Assembly: GCF_943590815.1 (NCBI RefSeq)
Contig: NZ_CALSBS010000001.1
Location: forward strand, 434,001 to 498,000
Direction: 5' to 3'
DNA: 64,000 bases
Source of the DNA: Pseudocitrobacter vendiensis
Lineage (GTDB): Bacteria; Pseudomonadota; Gammaproteobacteria; Enterobacterales; Enterobacteriaceae
The notes under the pieces were generated by a model. It did no database searches. It saw only the letters and a list, made by a program, of their open reading frames with translations, and was not told where the DNA came from. Shown here piece after piece: positions 32,586 to 42,552 of the stretch; the first letter of the stretch is position 1; every line of letters starts with the position of its first letter. Made by a program: the position numbers and the translations under genes.

Positions 32586-34493
32586 ATGTCATTAATTAGT
32601 ATGCATGGCGCGTGGCTGTCGTTCAGCGATGCGCCGCTCCTCGATAATGCCGAACTGCATATCGAAGATAACGAACGAGTCTGCCTGGTTGGTCGTAACG
32701 GCGCGGGCAAATCGACGTTGATGAAGATCCTTAACCGCGAGCAGGGTCTGGACGACGGACGCATTATTTACGAACAGGACCTGGTTGTGGCGCGTCTGCA
32801 ACAGGACCCGCCGCGCAACGTCCAGGGCAGCGTGTATGATTTCGTTGCCGAAGGTATTGAAGAACAGGCTGTTTATTTGAAGCGTTATCACGATGTCTCG
32901 CAATTGGTGATGACGGACCCAAGCGACAAGAATTTGCAGGAACTGGCGAAGATCCAGGAACAACTGGATCACCACGGTTTATGGCAGCTTGAAAACCGTA
33001 TCAACGAAGTGCTTGATCAGTTAGGGCTTGAGCCGAATATGGAACTGGCGTCGCTTTCCGGCGGTTGGCTGCGCAAAGCGGCGCTGGGCCGGGCGCTGGT
33101 TAGCGCACCGCGCGTGCTGTTGCTTGACGAACCAACAAACCACCTCGATATCGAAACCATCGACTGGCTGGAAGGGTTCCTGAAGACATTCAAAGGCACC
33201 ATTATTTTCATCTCGCACGACCGTTCGTTTATCCGCAATATGGCCACCCGTATTGTCGATCTCGATCGCGGCAAGCTGGTTACCTACCCGGGGAATTACG
33301 ATCAGTATCTGCTTGAGAAAGAAGAAGCGCTGCGCGTGGAGGAATTACAAAACGCTGAATTCGACCGCAAACTGGCCCAGGAAGAAGTGTGGATCCGCCA
33401 GGGCATCAAAGCGCGGCGAACCCGTAACGAAGGCCGCGTTCGCGCACTGAAAGCGATGCGTAATGAACGTAGCGCACGCCGCGAAGTGATGGGCAGCGCC
33501 AAAATGCAGGTCGAAGAAGCGTCTCGCTCCGGTAAAATCGTCTTTGAAATGGAAGACGTGAATTACCAGGTCGACGGTAAAGTGCTGGTGAAAGATTTCT
33601 CTGCGCAGGTACAGCGCAGCGATAAAATCGCGCTGATTGGCCCGAACGGCTGCGGTAAAACCACCTTGTTGAAACTGATGCTGGGTCAATTGCAGGCCGA
33701 CAGTGGGCGCATTCACGTTGGAACCAAGCTGGAAGTCGCCTATTTTGACCAGCACCGTGCAGAGCTGGACCCGGATAAAACGGTGATGGACAACCTTGCG
33801 GAAGGTAAGCAGGAAGTGATGGTGAACGGGAAACCGCGCCACGTTCTTGGCTACCTGCAAGACTTCCTGTTCCATCCAAAACGTGCCATGACGCCTGTGC
33901 GAGCGCTATCTGGTGGTGAACGTAATCGTCTTCTGCTGGCACGCCTGTTCCTCAAACCCAGCAACCTGTTGATTCTCGATGAACCGACCAACGACCTGGA
34001 TGTCGAAACGCTCGAACTGCTGGAAGAGCTGATTGATGGCTATCAGGGCACCGTTTTACTGGTGAGCCACGATCGTCAATTTGTTGATAACACAGTGACG
34101 GAATGCTGGATCTTCGAAGGCGACGGTAAAATTGGTCAGTATGTCGGCGGTTATCACGATGCGCGTGGACAACAGAGCCAATCACAGGCGCAAAAACAAG
34201 CTATTGTTAAGAAAACAGCCGAAGCGACGCAGCCTAAAGCAGAAATTGTCAAGCGAACCAGTACCAAATTAAGCTATAACCTGCAGCGCGAGCTGGAACA
34301 GCTTCCGCAAAAGCTGGAAGATCTTGAGGCGAATCTGGAATCGTTGCAGGTCCAGGTGGCTGATGCCTCCTTCTTCAGCCAGCCGCACGACCATACGCAA
34401 AAAGTGTTGTCTGAACTGGCGCAGGCCGAGCAGGCGTTAGAAGAGGCGTTTGAACGCTGGGAATATCTGGAAGCGTTAAAAAACGGTGCCTGA
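32586..34493 (+). CDS. uup: ABC-F ATPase Uup
   Basis: ABC-F protein of 635 residues with no membrane domain. Two ATPase cassettes are complete: Walker A GRNGAGKST and GPNGCGKTT, signatures LSGGW and LSGGE, Walker B LLLDEPTNHLD and LILDEPTNDLD. A linker rich in Arg and Lys lies between them, and a C-terminal coiled coil (about residues 560–630) binds DNA in E. coli Uup. Loss raises precise transposon excision. The protein also acts with ribosome factors. It starts 12 bases after rlmL. Confidence 0.97.
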   Translation: MSLISMHGAWLSFSDAPLLDNAELHIEDNERVCLVGRNGAGKSTLMKILNREQGLDDGRIIYEQDLVVARLQQDPPRNVQGSVYDFVAEGIEEQAVYLKRYHDVSQLVMTDPSDKNLQELAKIQEQLDHHGLWQLENRINEVLDQLGLEPNMELASLSGGWLRKAALGRALVSAPRVLLLDEPTNHLDIETIDWLEGFLKTFKGTIIFISHDRSFIRNMATRIVDLDRGKLVTYPGNYDQYLLEKEEALRVEELQNAEFDRKLAQEEVWIRQGIKARRTRNEGRVRALKAMRNERSARREVMGSAKMQVEEASRSGKIVFEMEDVNYQVDGKVLVKDFSAQVQRSDKIALIGPNGCGKTTLLKLMLGQLQADSGRIHVGTKLEVAYFDQHRAELDPDKTVMDNLAEGKQEVMVNGKPRHVLGYLQDFLFHPKRAMTPVRALSGGERNRLLLARLFLKPSNLLILDEPTNDLDVETLELLEELIDGYQGTVLLVSHDRQFVDNTVTECWIFEGDGKIGQYVGGYHDARGQQSQSQAQKQAIVKKTAEATQPKAEIVKRTSTKLSYNLQRELEQLPQKLEDLEANLESLQVQVADASFFSQPHDHTQKVLSELAQAEQALEEAFERWEYLEALKNGA

Positions 34494-34508
34494 TACTGAG
34501 GAGTTTTC

Positions 34509-35762
34509 ATGTGCGATCAACATCATGCCGCGCGGCATATTCTGTGCCGTCAATGTGACATGCTGGTGGCGTTGCCGCACCTTGAACATCGACATAAAGC
34601 GGAGTGCCCGCGCTGCGGCACGACGCTGACCACTGTATGGGACGAGCCGAGAACGCGTCCCACTGCTTATGCCATTGTCGCGCTTTTCATGCTGGTGCTG
34701 GCTAATCTCTTCCCCTTCATTTACATGAAGGTGGCGGGGGTTAACAGCGAAATTGAGCTGCTGGAAATTCCGCGCGTGCTGTTTACCGAAGATTACGCCA
34801 GCCTGGGCACCTTCTTTATGCTGTTTGTCCAGCTCGTGCCTGCTTTTTGCCTGGTCACCATTTTATTGCTGGTGAATCGGGTAAAAATGCCGGTTCGTGT
34901 GAAAGCCTATCTGGCCAGAATCCTCTTCCAGTTAAAATCCTGGGGCATGGCAGAAATCTTTCTCGCTGGGGTGCTGGTCAGTTTTGTGAAGCTGATGGCC
35001 TACGGTGATATTGGTATTGGCAGCAGTTTCATTCCCTGGTGTCTTTTCTGCCTCCTGCAATTGCGCACTTTTCAGTGCGTCGATCGCCGCTGGTTATGGG
35101 ACGACATTGCCCCGATGCCGGTGCTTCAAACCGAACCTCAGCCCGGTGTAACGGGGATTCGCCAGGGGCTGCGTTCATGTGCGTGTTGCACCGCGATTTT
35201 GCCTGCTGATGAACACGTTTGTCCGCGTTGTCATTCAAAAGGATACGTGCGCCGCAAAAACAGCCTGCAATGGACGATGGCGCTGCTGGTGACTTCTATC
35301 ATTCTTTATCTTCCGGCGAATATTCTGCCGATCATGATTACCGATCTGCTGGGCGACAAAATGCCTTCGACGATTCTCGCCGGGGTGATTTTGCTGTGGA
35401 GTGAAGGCTCATACCCGGTGGCAATGGTCATTTTTATTGCCAGTATTATGGTGCCTACGCTGAAGATGATTGCTATCGCGTGGCTCTGCTGGGATGCGAA
35501 AGGGCATGGCCGTCGTGACAGCGAGCGCATGCATCTGATTTATGAAGTGGTGGAATTCGTAGGGCGCTGGTCGATGATTGATGTGTTTGTCATCGCAGTG
35601 CTTTCTGCATTAGTAAGAATGGGCGGACTGATGAATATCTACCCGGCGATGGGCGCACTGATGTTTGCGCTGGTCGTGATAATGACCATGTTTTCCGCAA
35701 TGACCTTTGATCCTCGACTGTCGTGGGATCGGGATCCGGAATCAAGCCATGAGGAATCGTAA
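34509..35762 (+). CDS. pqiA: Intermembrane transport protein PqiA
   Basis: Inner-membrane protein of 417 residues, the membrane partner of the PqiBC lipid-transport tunnel. Two zinc-ribbon-like Cys groups (CRQCD … CPRCG near the N-terminus and CACC … CPRCHSKG near residue 230) each precede a block of about four membrane helices, so the protein looks like an internal duplication. In E. coli the operon responds to paraquat (SoxRS) and starvation. Spacing to uup is 15 bases and to pqiB four bases. Confidence 0.96.
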   Translation: MCDQHHAARHILCRQCDMLVALPHLEHRHKAECPRCGTTLTTVWDEPRTRPTAYAIVALFMLVLANLFPFIYMKVAGVNSEIELLEIPRVLFTEDYASLGTFFMLFVQLVPAFCLVTILLLVNRVKMPVRVKAYLARILFQLKSWGMAEIFLAGVLVSFVKLMAYGDIGIGSSFIPWCLFCLLQLRTFQCVDRRWLWDDIAPMPVLQTEPQPGVTGIRQGLRSCACCTAILPADEHVCPRCHSKGYVRRKNSLQWTMALLVTSIILYLPANILPIMITDLLGDKMPSTILAGVILLWSEGSYPVAMVIFIASIMVPTLKMIAIAWLCWDAKGHGRRDSERMHLIYEVVEFVGRWSMIDVFVIAVLSALVRMGGLMNIYPAMGALMFALVVIMTMFSAMTFDPRLSWDRDPESSHEES

Positions 35763-35766
35763 TAGC

Positions 35767-37407
35767 ATGGAAACGAAGAGTGGGGAGGCCAAAGTGCAAA
35801 AGGTGAAGAACTGGTCTCCGGTCTGGATCTTCCCGATTGTCACTGCGCTGATTGGTGCATGGATCTTGTTTTACCACTATAGCCACCAGGGGCCGGAGGT
35901 GACGCTCATCACCACCAATGCCGAAGGTATTGAAGGCGGTAAAACCACGATTAAAAGTCGTAGCGTTGACGTGGGCGTGGTGGAAAGCACTACGCTGACG
36001 GACGATCTTACGCACGTGGAAATTAAAGCACGCCTGAATGCCGGCATGGAGAAACTGTTGCACAAAGACTCCGTTTTTTGGGTCGTGAAGCCGCAGGTTG
36101 GGCGTGAAGGAATCAGTGGGCTGGGTACCTTACTCTCCGGCGCGTATATCGAGTTGCAGCCCGGTAATAAAGGCGGTCAACAGGAAGATTATCAGTTGTT
36201 GGATCAGCCGCCGCTGGCGCCGCCGGATGCCAAAGGTATCCGCGTGATCCTCGACAGTAAAAAAGCCGGGCAGTTGAATCCGGGCGATCCGGTTCTGTTC
36301 CGTGGTTACCGTGTCGGATCTGTCGAAACCAGCACCTTTGATGCGCAGAAGCGGACGATCAGCTATCAGTTGTTTATCACTGCGCCAAACGATCGTCTGG
36401 TGACCAGTAATGTTCGCTTCTGGAAAGACAGCGGTGTAGCGGTCGATCTCACCTCTGCCGGGATGCGCGTAGAGATGGGTTCGCTCACCACGCTGTTTAG
36501 CGGTGGTGTCAGTTTTGACGTGCCGGAAGGGCTTGACCTCGGTCAGCCGGTAACTGAAAAAAGCGCTTTCCGCCTCTATGACGATCAAAAAAGTATTCAG
36601 GACTCTCTCTATACCGAGCATCTTGATTACCTGATGTTCTTCAAAGATTCCGTACGTGGCCTGCAACCCGGCGCGCCCGTTGAGTTCCGCGGTATTCGCC
36701 TGGGGACGGTCGGTCAGGTGCCGTTTGATGTGAAAGGTCTGCGTCAGGCGCTGAATAACGACTATCGTATTCCGGTGCTGATCCGTATCGAACCAGAACG
36801 TCTGGCAAATCAGTTGGGCGAGCACCCGGATTTGGGCAAACATCTTGAAGAGCTGATGAAACGTGGCCTGCGCGGCTCGCTTAAAACCGGTAACCTGGTG
36901 ACCGGCGCGCTGTATGTGGACATGGACTTCTATCCGAAAGAGCCGCAGATGACCGGTATCCGTGAGTTCAGCGGTTATCAGATTATCCCAACCGTAAGTG
37001 GTGGTCTGGCGCAGATCCAGCAGCGTCTGATGGATACGCTGGATAAATTCAACAATTTGCCGTTGAATCCGATGATTGAGCAGGCAACCAATACGTTGAC
37101 CGAAAGCCAGCGCACGATGCGTCAGCTGCAAACGACGCTGGATAATCTGAATAAGATAACGGCCAGCCAGTCTATGCAGCAGTTGCCGGAAGACATGCAG
37201 AAAACGCTGCGCGAGCTGAATCGCAGTATGCAGGGCTTCCAGCCGGGCTCGGCCGCTTACAACAAGATGGTCGCGGATATGCAACGTCTGGATCAGGTAC
37301 TGCGTGAGCTGCAACCGGTTTTGAAAACGCTGAACGAGAAGAGTAACGCGCTGGTGTTTGAAGCGAAGGATAAAAAAGATCCAGAGCCTAAGAGGGCGAA
37401 ACAATGA
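35767..37407 (+). CDS. pqiB: MCE-family intermembrane transport protein PqiB
   Basis: 546 residues, as in E. coli. One N-terminal membrane helix (WSPVWIFPIVTALIGAWILF) anchors it in the inner membrane. Three MCE domains follow (about 40–130, 155–250 and 280–400), and then a long helical C-terminus (390–530) that forms a needle-like tunnel across the periplasm for lipids. The start at 35767 gives METKSGEAKVQKVKNW; the frame extends to 35707 inside pqiA, but without family support. Confidence 0.96.
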   Translation: METKSGEAKVQKVKNWSPVWIFPIVTALIGAWILFYHYSHQGPEVTLITTNAEGIEGGKTTIKSRSVDVGVVESTTLTDDLTHVEIKARLNAGMEKLLHKDSVFWVVKPQVGREGISGLGTLLSGAYIELQPGNKGGQQEDYQLLDQPPLAPPDAKGIRVILDSKKAGQLNPGDPVLFRGYRVGSVETSTFDAQKRTISYQLFITAPNDRLVTSNVRFWKDSGVAVDLTSAGMRVEMGSLTTLFSGGVSFDVPEGLDLGQPVTEKSAFRLYDDQKSIQDSLYTEHLDYLMFFKDSVRGLQPGAPVEFRGIRLGTVGQVPFDVKGLRQALNNDYRIPVLIRIEPERLANQLGEHPDLGKHLEELMKRGLRGSLKTGNLVTGALYVDMDFYPKEPQMTGIREFSGYQIIPTVSGGLAQIQQRLMDTLDKFNNLPLNPMIEQATNTLTESQRTMRQLQTTLDNLNKITASQSMQQLPEDMQKTLRELNRSMQGFQPGSAAYNKMVADMQRLDQVLRELQPVLKTLNEKSNALVFEAKDKKDPEPKRAKQ

Positions 37408-37967
37408 AAAAATGGATAGTACTGGCGGCGGCCTGCCTGCTGGCAGCCTGTAGCAGTAGCGGTGAGAATAAAACCTACTACCAGTTGCCGGTGGACAAAG
37501 GCACGGTGCAAAACAGCGCCAGTGCCGGTCAACACCTGTTATGGGTAGAGCAGGTTACCGTTCCGGATTTCCTCGCCGGGAGCGGCGTGGTGTATCAGAC
37601 CAGCGACGTACAGTATGTGATTGCCAGCAATAACCTGTGGGCCAGCCCGCTTGACCAACAGCTACGTACCACGCTCATCGCCAACCTGAGCAACCAGTTG
37701 CCAGGTTGGGTGATTGCTTCGCAACCTCTGGGCCACGATCAGGATACGCTTAACGTGTCGGTGAATGGGTTCCATGGGCGCTATGATGGCAAGGTCATTG
37801 TCAGCGGTGAATGGTTGCTGAACCATCAGGGACAACTGATTAAGCGTCCGTTCCACATTGAACTGGCGCAACAGAAAGATGGTTATGATGAGATGGTGAA
37901 AATGCTGGCGCAAGCCTGGAGCCAGGAAGCGGTCTCTATTGCCCGCTCTGTCAATCAGCAACTATAA
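37404..37967 (+). CDS. pqiC: Outer-membrane lipoprotein PqiC (YmbA)
   Basis: Lipoprotein of 187 residues. A signal peptide ends in the lipobox LLAAC, so Cys16 would be lipidated, and Ser at +2 fits outer-membrane sorting. PqiC is the outer-membrane end of the PqiABC lipid-transport system. Its ATG overlaps the pqiB stop (ATGA), so the genes are coupled. A strong terminator follows. Confidence 0.94.
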   Translation: MKKWIVLAAACLLAACSSSGENKTYYQLPVDKGTVQNSASAGQHLLWVEQVTVPDFLAGSGVVYQTSDVQYVIASNNLWASPLDQQLRTTLIANLSNQLPGWVIASQPLGHDQDTLNVSVNGFHGRYDGKVIVSGEWLLNHQGQLIKRPFHIELAQQKDGYDEMVKMLAQAWSQEAVSIARSVNQQL

Positions 37968-37990
37968 GTAGAATTAATCATGCTAAGACC

Positions 37991-38024
37991 GCCGTGGGTG
38001 TGAAACCCACGGCGTTTTTTTTGT
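37991..38024 (+). terminator. Intrinsic terminator of the pqi operon
   Basis: Perfect nine-pair stem GCCGTGGGT/ACCCACGGC around a five-base loop, then eight T residues. Confidence 0.92.
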
Positions 38025-38222
38025 TTTTATGCTCAGCAGGTTAGTTGTCCCGTCTCACATTTTTTGTACAAATGAACTCGTAGATAGCTCACAAATATGA
38101 CACTGGCGTGAATTTTGCGCATTGACGATAGTGATGATTCAGGTTATTCGTAATGTGTGGTTGCACACTTTGTAATCACTGTTTTCATTTCCACCAGATA
38201 AAAGTAATGAGGGAAACGAGGC

Positions 38223-38390
38223 ATGAAGAGACAAAAACGAGATCGCCTGGAACGGGCACATCAGCGTGGGTATCAGGCCGGTATTGCCGGTAAGTCGAAA
38301 GAAATTTGTCCTTACCAGACGTTAAATCAACGTTCACACTGGCTCGGAGGCTGGCGAGAAGCCATGGAGGACAGGACAGTTATCGCCTGA
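38223..38390 (+). CDS. rmf: Ribosome modulation factor
   Basis: 55-residue basic protein, MKRQKRDRLERAHQRGYQAG at its start, the same length as E. coli RMF and close to it throughout (CPYQTLNQRSHWLGGWREAM). It binds near the anti-Shine-Dalgarno end of 16S rRNA and pairs 70S ribosomes into inactive 100S dimers in stationary phase. A GAGG site precedes the ATG. The gene is short and easily missed. It faces convergent fabA. Confidence 0.97.
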   Translation: MKRQKRDRLERAHQRGYQAGIAGKSKEICPYQTLNQRSHWLGGWREAMEDRTVIA

Positions 38391-38407
38391 CGCTGTCTCT
38401 TTAGAAG

Positions 38408-38430
38408 AAACCTCCGCGATGCGGAGGTTT
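38408..38430. terminator. Hairpin between convergent rmf and fabA
   Basis: Perfect ten-pair stem AAACCTCCGC-GAT-GCGGAGGTTT. T-tracts on both sides are short, so it probably serves as a shared, moderate terminator. Confidence 0.7.
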
Positions 38431-38447
38431 CGCGTTAATGCGGAGTC

Positions 38448-38966
38448 TTAGAACGCAGAAGTATCCTGGAACAACCCAACCTTCAGGTCGTTAGCGGTAT
38501 AGATAAGACGACCATCAACCAGTACTTCGCCATCCGCCAGGCCCATGATCAGACGGCGGTTAACGATGCGCTTGAAGTGAATACGGTAGGTCACTTTCTT
38601 CGCGGTCGGCAGTACCTGACCGGTGAATTTCACTTCACCCACGCCCAGCGCACGGCCTTTGCCTTCACCGCCAAGCCAGCCAAGATAGAAGCCTACCAGC
38701 TGCCACATGGCGTCCAGACCCAGACAGCCTGGCATCACCGGGTCACCGATGAAGTGGCAGCCGAAGAACCACAGATCCGGGTTGATATCGAGTTCTGCTT
38801 CAACATAGCCCTTATCAAAATTGCCGCCAGTTTCGGTCATTTTAACGACACGATCCATCATCAGCATGCTAGGGGCTGGTAACTGCGGGCCTTTCGCACC
38901 AAACAGTTCACCGCGACCAGAGGCAAGAAGATCTTCTTTTGTATAAGATTCGCGTTTATCTACCAT
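38448..38966 (-). CDS. fabA: 3-hydroxydecanoyl-ACP dehydratase/isomerase FabA
   Basis: Bifunctional enzyme of 172 residues that dehydrates 3-hydroxydecanoyl-ACP and isomerises trans-2- to cis-3-decenoyl-ACP, the committed step to unsaturated fatty acids. The hot-dog fold carries the catalytic His in [12 protein letters not shown] and the Asp in LGLDAMWQ. The start at 38966 gives [14 protein letters not shown]; the frame extends 21 codons upstream through the promoter region, which is not credible. FabR and FadR sites lie directly upstream. Confidence 0.98.
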   Translation of the reverse strand: MVDKRESYTKEDLLASGRGELFGAKGPQLPAPSMLMMDRVVKMTETGGNFDKGYVEAELDINPDLWFFGCHFIGDPVMPGCLGLDAMWQLVGFYLGWLGGEGKGRALGVGEVKFTGQVLPTAKKVTYRIHFKRIVNRRLIMGLADGEVLVDGRLIYTANDLKVGLFQDTSAF

Positions 38967-39000
38967 GTTTTCAGTAAGCCTTATTTTGAGTTCGGGACGC

Positions 39001-39041
39001 AGGATAGCTAACACGTGTACGCTGAACAAGTCCGATCAGTT
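39001..39041 (-). promoter_or_regulatory. fabA promoter with FabR and FadR operators
   Basis: Reading the minus strand, AACTGATCGGACTTGTTC (39024–39041) is the FadR activator site, its last bases forming the −35 TTGTTC (39024–39029). AGCGTACACGTGTT (39010–39023) is the FabR palindrome in the spacer, and TATCCT (39001–39006) is the −10, at 17-base spacing. Both regulators are established for E. coli fabA. The FadR site overlaps the last codons of lonH. Confidence 0.88.
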
Positions 39042-40799
39042 CGAATTGAACCAGCCCAGCCAGCGCAACGGCCACGGATAACGATGCCGCGCGTCGGGCT
39101 GTGAGGCCTGCGCGATACGTTCCTGAATCGTTTGCAACAATGTCGTCTGCCCTTCAGCATCCCAGTTCAACTGGGTGAGAAGCGGCAGGGCCTCGGTCAC
39201 ATCATCGACCGCCCAGATAGAAAATTGTCCGGCTTCAACCGCTTCCTGCACTTCCACTGACAGACTTAAATGGCGCACGTTGGCGTTGGGAATAATCACG
39301 CCCTGTTTACCGTTCAGGCCGCGCTGTAGACAGATAGCAAAGAAGCCTTCGATTTTTTCATTCAAACCGCCAACCGGCTGAGCGCGTCCAAATTGATCGA
39401 CGGAACCGGTGATGGCAATGCCTTGATTGATAGGTACGCCGGAAAGAGCGCTTATCAAGGCACACAGCTCAGCCATGGACGCGCTATCGCCATCCACTTC
39501 GCTGTAAGACTGTTCGAAGGTTAATGATGCGGAGAACGGGATTTGCTGATCGAGTTCGAGTTCCGACATCAGAAACGCCTGCATGATCATCATGCCTTTA
39601 GCGTGAATGTTACCGCCAAGCTCGGCCTTGCGTTCGATATCTGTGACTTCGCCGTCGCCAATGTGCACAACGCAGCTAATACGAGAAGGTTCACCAAAGG
39701 CGCGAGGGTGACCTGGGAATTCAATCACCGACAGGGCGTTAATCTGCCCGATACATTCACCTTCTGTTTCAATGAGAATCTGCTCAAGCAGGATCTCGTC
39801 CTGCATCCGCTCGGCCAGATAACCTTCACGCCACTGACGCTGCTCAAGCATGGTTTTGAGCTGCTCGTCGCCAATGGTTTCACCTTCACAGAACGGCGCG
39901 GTTTCGCGCAACTGACGGCTTATCCACAGCGGACAAAGCGGCAGCGTTTCCTGATCGCCGGTGTAGCGAGCGCCTTCCTGAATCAGACGCGGCCAGGCAT
40001 CGGCCGCGAGCATCGGCAGGTTTGCATCACGCGCGACCTGCTGAACCCACTGACACCACCGCTTGATGGTCTCTTCATCGGTGAGCTGCAAATTGTCTTC
40101 ATACTCGCAGTAGAGTGACTTTTCCGCCAGCTCAGGTTCCATTTCCTGGAAATCGGCCAGCGCGTCACGATCGCCAACCAGCATCACCTTCAGCGACAGC
40201 GGCATGGAAGGGATCGTGACGGGTAACGGACGTGACTCATCAAAGGAGAGCCACTCAAAACGCTGCTGGGTCACCTGCGATTTTAAACGCATCCACAACA
40301 GGGGCTGAGCCAGTAAGGCGCGCAGAGAGAGAATCAGCACGCCACCGTTGGCTTTGTGCACCAGACCAGTCTGAAGCGAAATATCGCCATTAAACTGACG
40401 CACGCAGCCGAACAGCTGCTCGGCTTCCACCCAGTCGGCAAAAATGACCGGGCCAGAGCTTGCGAAATTATCGTCCGGCGACGTTGCCGGAGAGACACTG
40501 ACCTGGCCTGCGGCGATGGAATAGTTCACGCCGGTCAGGCGAGACGCTGAATCACCACGCAAGGCGTTGGTCGTGTTGTTAAGCAGTTGCAGGTACGCTT
40601 TTTCTTCTGGCGCTTTCACCAGTAAAAAGTCGCTGACGCCCTGAGGGTGCAGAAACTGCTCCAGAGCATAGTGCAAACGAGCCTGCAGCTCGCTGAATAA
40701 GGATTCATTAACTGACGAGATTTCAGGCAGGGTAAATAGCGCCTGGTATGCATCAGTCGCAGGGGCAAGGTCGCGCCGGGAAAGAGTATTTATGGTCAA
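39036..40799 (-). CDS. lonH: Lon-like protease LonH (YcbZ)
   Basis: Protein of 587 residues (E. coli 586) with a degenerate N-terminal region and a C-terminal Lon (S16) protease domain. The catalytic Ser lies in GDSASMAEL (near 510) and the Lys in GGLNEKIEGF (near 550). No Walker A motif typical of true Lon is seen, so it is an ATPase-poor Lon homologue. Its physiological targets are not settled. It is upstream of fabA on the same strand and divergent from matP. Confidence 0.93.
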   Translation of the reverse strand: MTINTLSRRDLAPATDAYQALFTLPEISSVNESLFSELQARLHYALEQFLHPQGVSDFLLVKAPEEKAYLQLLNNTTNALRGDSASRLTGVNYSIAAGQVSVSPATSPDDNFASSGPVIFADWVEAEQLFGCVRQFNGDISLQTGLVHKANGGVLILSLRALLAQPLLWMRLKSQVTQQRFEWLSFDESRPLPVTIPSMPLSLKVMLVGDRDALADFQEMEPELAEKSLYCEYEDNLQLTDEETIKRWCQWVQQVARDANLPMLAADAWPRLIQEGARYTGDQETLPLCPLWISRQLRETAPFCEGETIGDEQLKTMLEQRQWREGYLAERMQDEILLEQILIETEGECIGQINALSVIEFPGHPRAFGEPSRISCVVHIGDGEVTDIERKAELGGNIHAKGMMIMQAFLMSELELDQQIPFSASLTFEQSYSEVDGDSASMAELCALISALSGVPINQGIAITGSVDQFGRAQPVGGLNEKIEGFFAICLQRGLNGKQGVIIPNANVRHLSLSVEVQEAVEAGQFSIWAVDDVTEALPLLTQLNWDAEGQTTLLQTIQERIAQASQPDARHRYPWPLRWLGWFNSN

Positions 40800-40982
40800 A
40801 GTCGCTATTTTTAGTCAGATGTAAAGCACGAGATTATACCTTATGCCGCAGGGAAGCTCACGGAGAATAGGGCGGTTATTCTGATATCGCCGACATTGTT
40901 TTCACACTCACAGATTTCTTCTCAGCACATTGGCAAAAAACTGATATCCTGAAAAGAGTTACACGGTCACCTTGGGATCGCA

Positions 40983-41435
40983 ATGAAATATCAACAACTG
41001 GAAAATCTTGAGAGCGGGTGGAAGTGGAAGTACCTGGTGAAGAAGCACCGGGAAGGCGAACAGATCACCCGTTACATTGAAACCAGCGCCGCGCAGGAAG
41101 CGGTTGATCTCCTGCTGAAACTTGAGCACGACCCGGTACAGGTGAATGAGTGGATTGCGCAGAATATCAATCCCGGCCTGGTGAATCGCATGAAGCAAAC
41201 AATTCGTGCGCGCCGTAAACGTCATTTTAACGCCGAACATCAGCATACGCGTAAGAAGTCGATAGATCTGGAATTCGCCGTCTGGCAGCGTTTGGCCGGT
41301 CTGGCTCAGCGACGCGGCAAAACCTTATCAGAAACCATTGTGCAGTTGATCGAAGACGCGGAAAACAAAGAGAAATATGCCTCGAAAATGAGCACCCTGA
41401 AGCAGGACCTACAGGCGCTATTAGGCAAAGAATAA
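40983..41435 (+). CDS. matP: Macrodomain Ter protein MatP
   Basis: DNA-binding protein of 150 residues that organises the terminus macrodomain by binding matS sites and links it to the divisome through ZapB. An N-terminal helical part is followed by a ribbon-helix-helix ([29 protein letters not shown], about residues 85–115) and a C-terminal coiled coil that tetramerises. Identical in length to E. coli MatP. It is divergent from lonH and convergent with ompA across a bidirectional terminator. Confidence 0.97.
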   Translation: MKYQQLENLESGWKWKYLVKKHREGEQITRYIETSAAQEAVDLLLKLEHDPVQVNEWIAQNINPGLVNRMKQTIRARRKRHFNAEHQHTRKKSIDLEFAVWQRLAGLAQRRGKTLSETIVQLIEDAENKEKYASKMSTLKQDLQALLGKE

Positions 41436-41458
41436 TCGTTTAAACCTTTTGTTCAGGC

Positions 41459-41488
41459 CAAAAAAAACCCCGCAATGCGGGGTTTTTT
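41459..41488. terminator. Bidirectional terminator between matP and ompA
   Basis: AACCCCGC-AAT-GCGGGGTT flanked by A residues on the left and T residues on the right, so it can work on both strands for the convergent genes. Confidence 0.92.
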
Positions 41489-41502
41489 CATAAGACGATA
41501 AC

Positions 41503-42552
41503 TTAAGCCTGCGGCTGAGCTACAACGTCTTTGATGCCTTTAACTTCGATCTCTACGCGACGATCCGGGGCCAGGCAGTCGATCAGTGCAGCGCGAGCTT
41601 TCACGTTGTCACAGGTGTTGCCAGTAACCGGGTTGGATTCGCCCATGCCACGTGCAGAGATTTTGTCAGAAGGAATACCTTTAGAGATCAGGTAATCAAC
41701 AACGGACTGAGCACGTTTCTCGGACAGACCCTGGTTGTAAGCGTCAGAACCGATGCGGTCAGTGAAGCCCAGAACAACTACGGAACCGTCTTTCGGATCC
41801 AGGTTGCTCAGCTGGCTGTACATCTGATCCAGAGCCTGCTGGCCTTCTGGTTTCAGAGTTGCTTTGTTGAAGTTGAACAGAACGTCAGACTTCAGAGTGA
41901 AGTGTTTGGTCTGTACTTCTGGAGCCGGAGCCGGAGCCGGTGCAACTACTGGAGCTGCATCTTCCTGCTGGCCGAAACGGTAGGAAACACCTACGCTCAG
42001 CAGGCCGTTGTCCGGACGACCACCAACGGTGTTCGCGTCACCGATGTTGTTAGTCCACTGGTATTCCAGACGGGTAGCGATGTCACGGGTAACCGCGTAT
42101 TCAACGCCGCCAGCGAATACTGGGGATACGCCAGTGTCGTGGTCTTTGAAGCCGGTGTTGTTTTTAGCGTCTGCACGCCAAACCATACCACCCAGACGAG
42201 TGTAGATGTCCAGATCGTCAGTGATTGGGTAACCCAGTTTAGCGGTCAGCTGAACGCCCTGAGCTTTGAAAGCACCGTTCTGCTCGCTGCCTTTGTACGG
42301 CATGCGGCCTAACCAGTCATAACCCATTTCGAAACCAACGTACGGGTTAACCTGATAACCACCGAAGGCACCTGCGCCCAGCTGGCTTTCATGGGTCGGA
42401 CCGTTGTTGTCGATCTGGTTGTTACCGACATCGTGGAACTGAGACCAGCCCAGTTTAGCACCAGCATACCAGGTGTTATCTTTCGGAGCGGCCTGCGCTA
42501 CGGTAGCGAAACCAGCCAGTGCCACTGCAATCGCGATAGCTGTCTTTTTCAT
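41503..42552 (-). CDS. ompA: Outer membrane protein A
   Basis: 349 residues (E. coli 346). The signal peptide [19 protein letters not shown] ends at QA, and the mature part starts [10 protein letters not shown]. An eight-stranded barrel (to about residue 195) is followed by an Ala/Pro hinge ([12 protein letters not shown]) and a C-terminal OmpA domain that binds peptidoglycan ([22 protein letters not shown] with the DAP-binding Asp and Arg). The start at 42552 has GAGG in the leader. It tethers the outer membrane to the wall. Confidence 0.98.
   Translation of the reverse strand: MKKTAIAIAVALAGFATVAQAAPKDNTWYAGAKLGWSQFHDVGNNQIDNNGPTHESQLGAGAFGGYQVNPYVGFEMGYDWLGRMPYKGSEQNGAFKAQGVQLTAKLGYPITDDLDIYTRLGGMVWRADAKNNTGFKDHDTGVSPVFAGGVEYAVTRDIATRLEYQWTNNIGDANTVGGRPDNGLLSVGVSYRFGQQEDAAPVVAPAPAPAPEVQTKHFTLKSDVLFNFNKATLKPEGQQALDQMYSQLSNLDPKDGSVVVLGFTDRIGSDAYNQGLSEKRAQSVVDYLISKGIPSDKISARGMGESNPVTGNTCDNVKARAALIDCLAPDRRVEIEVKGIKDVVAQPQA

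Noticed and set aside
36130-37404. 424-codon minus-strand frame opposite pqiB
   Set aside because: Antisense shadow of a well-conserved gene.
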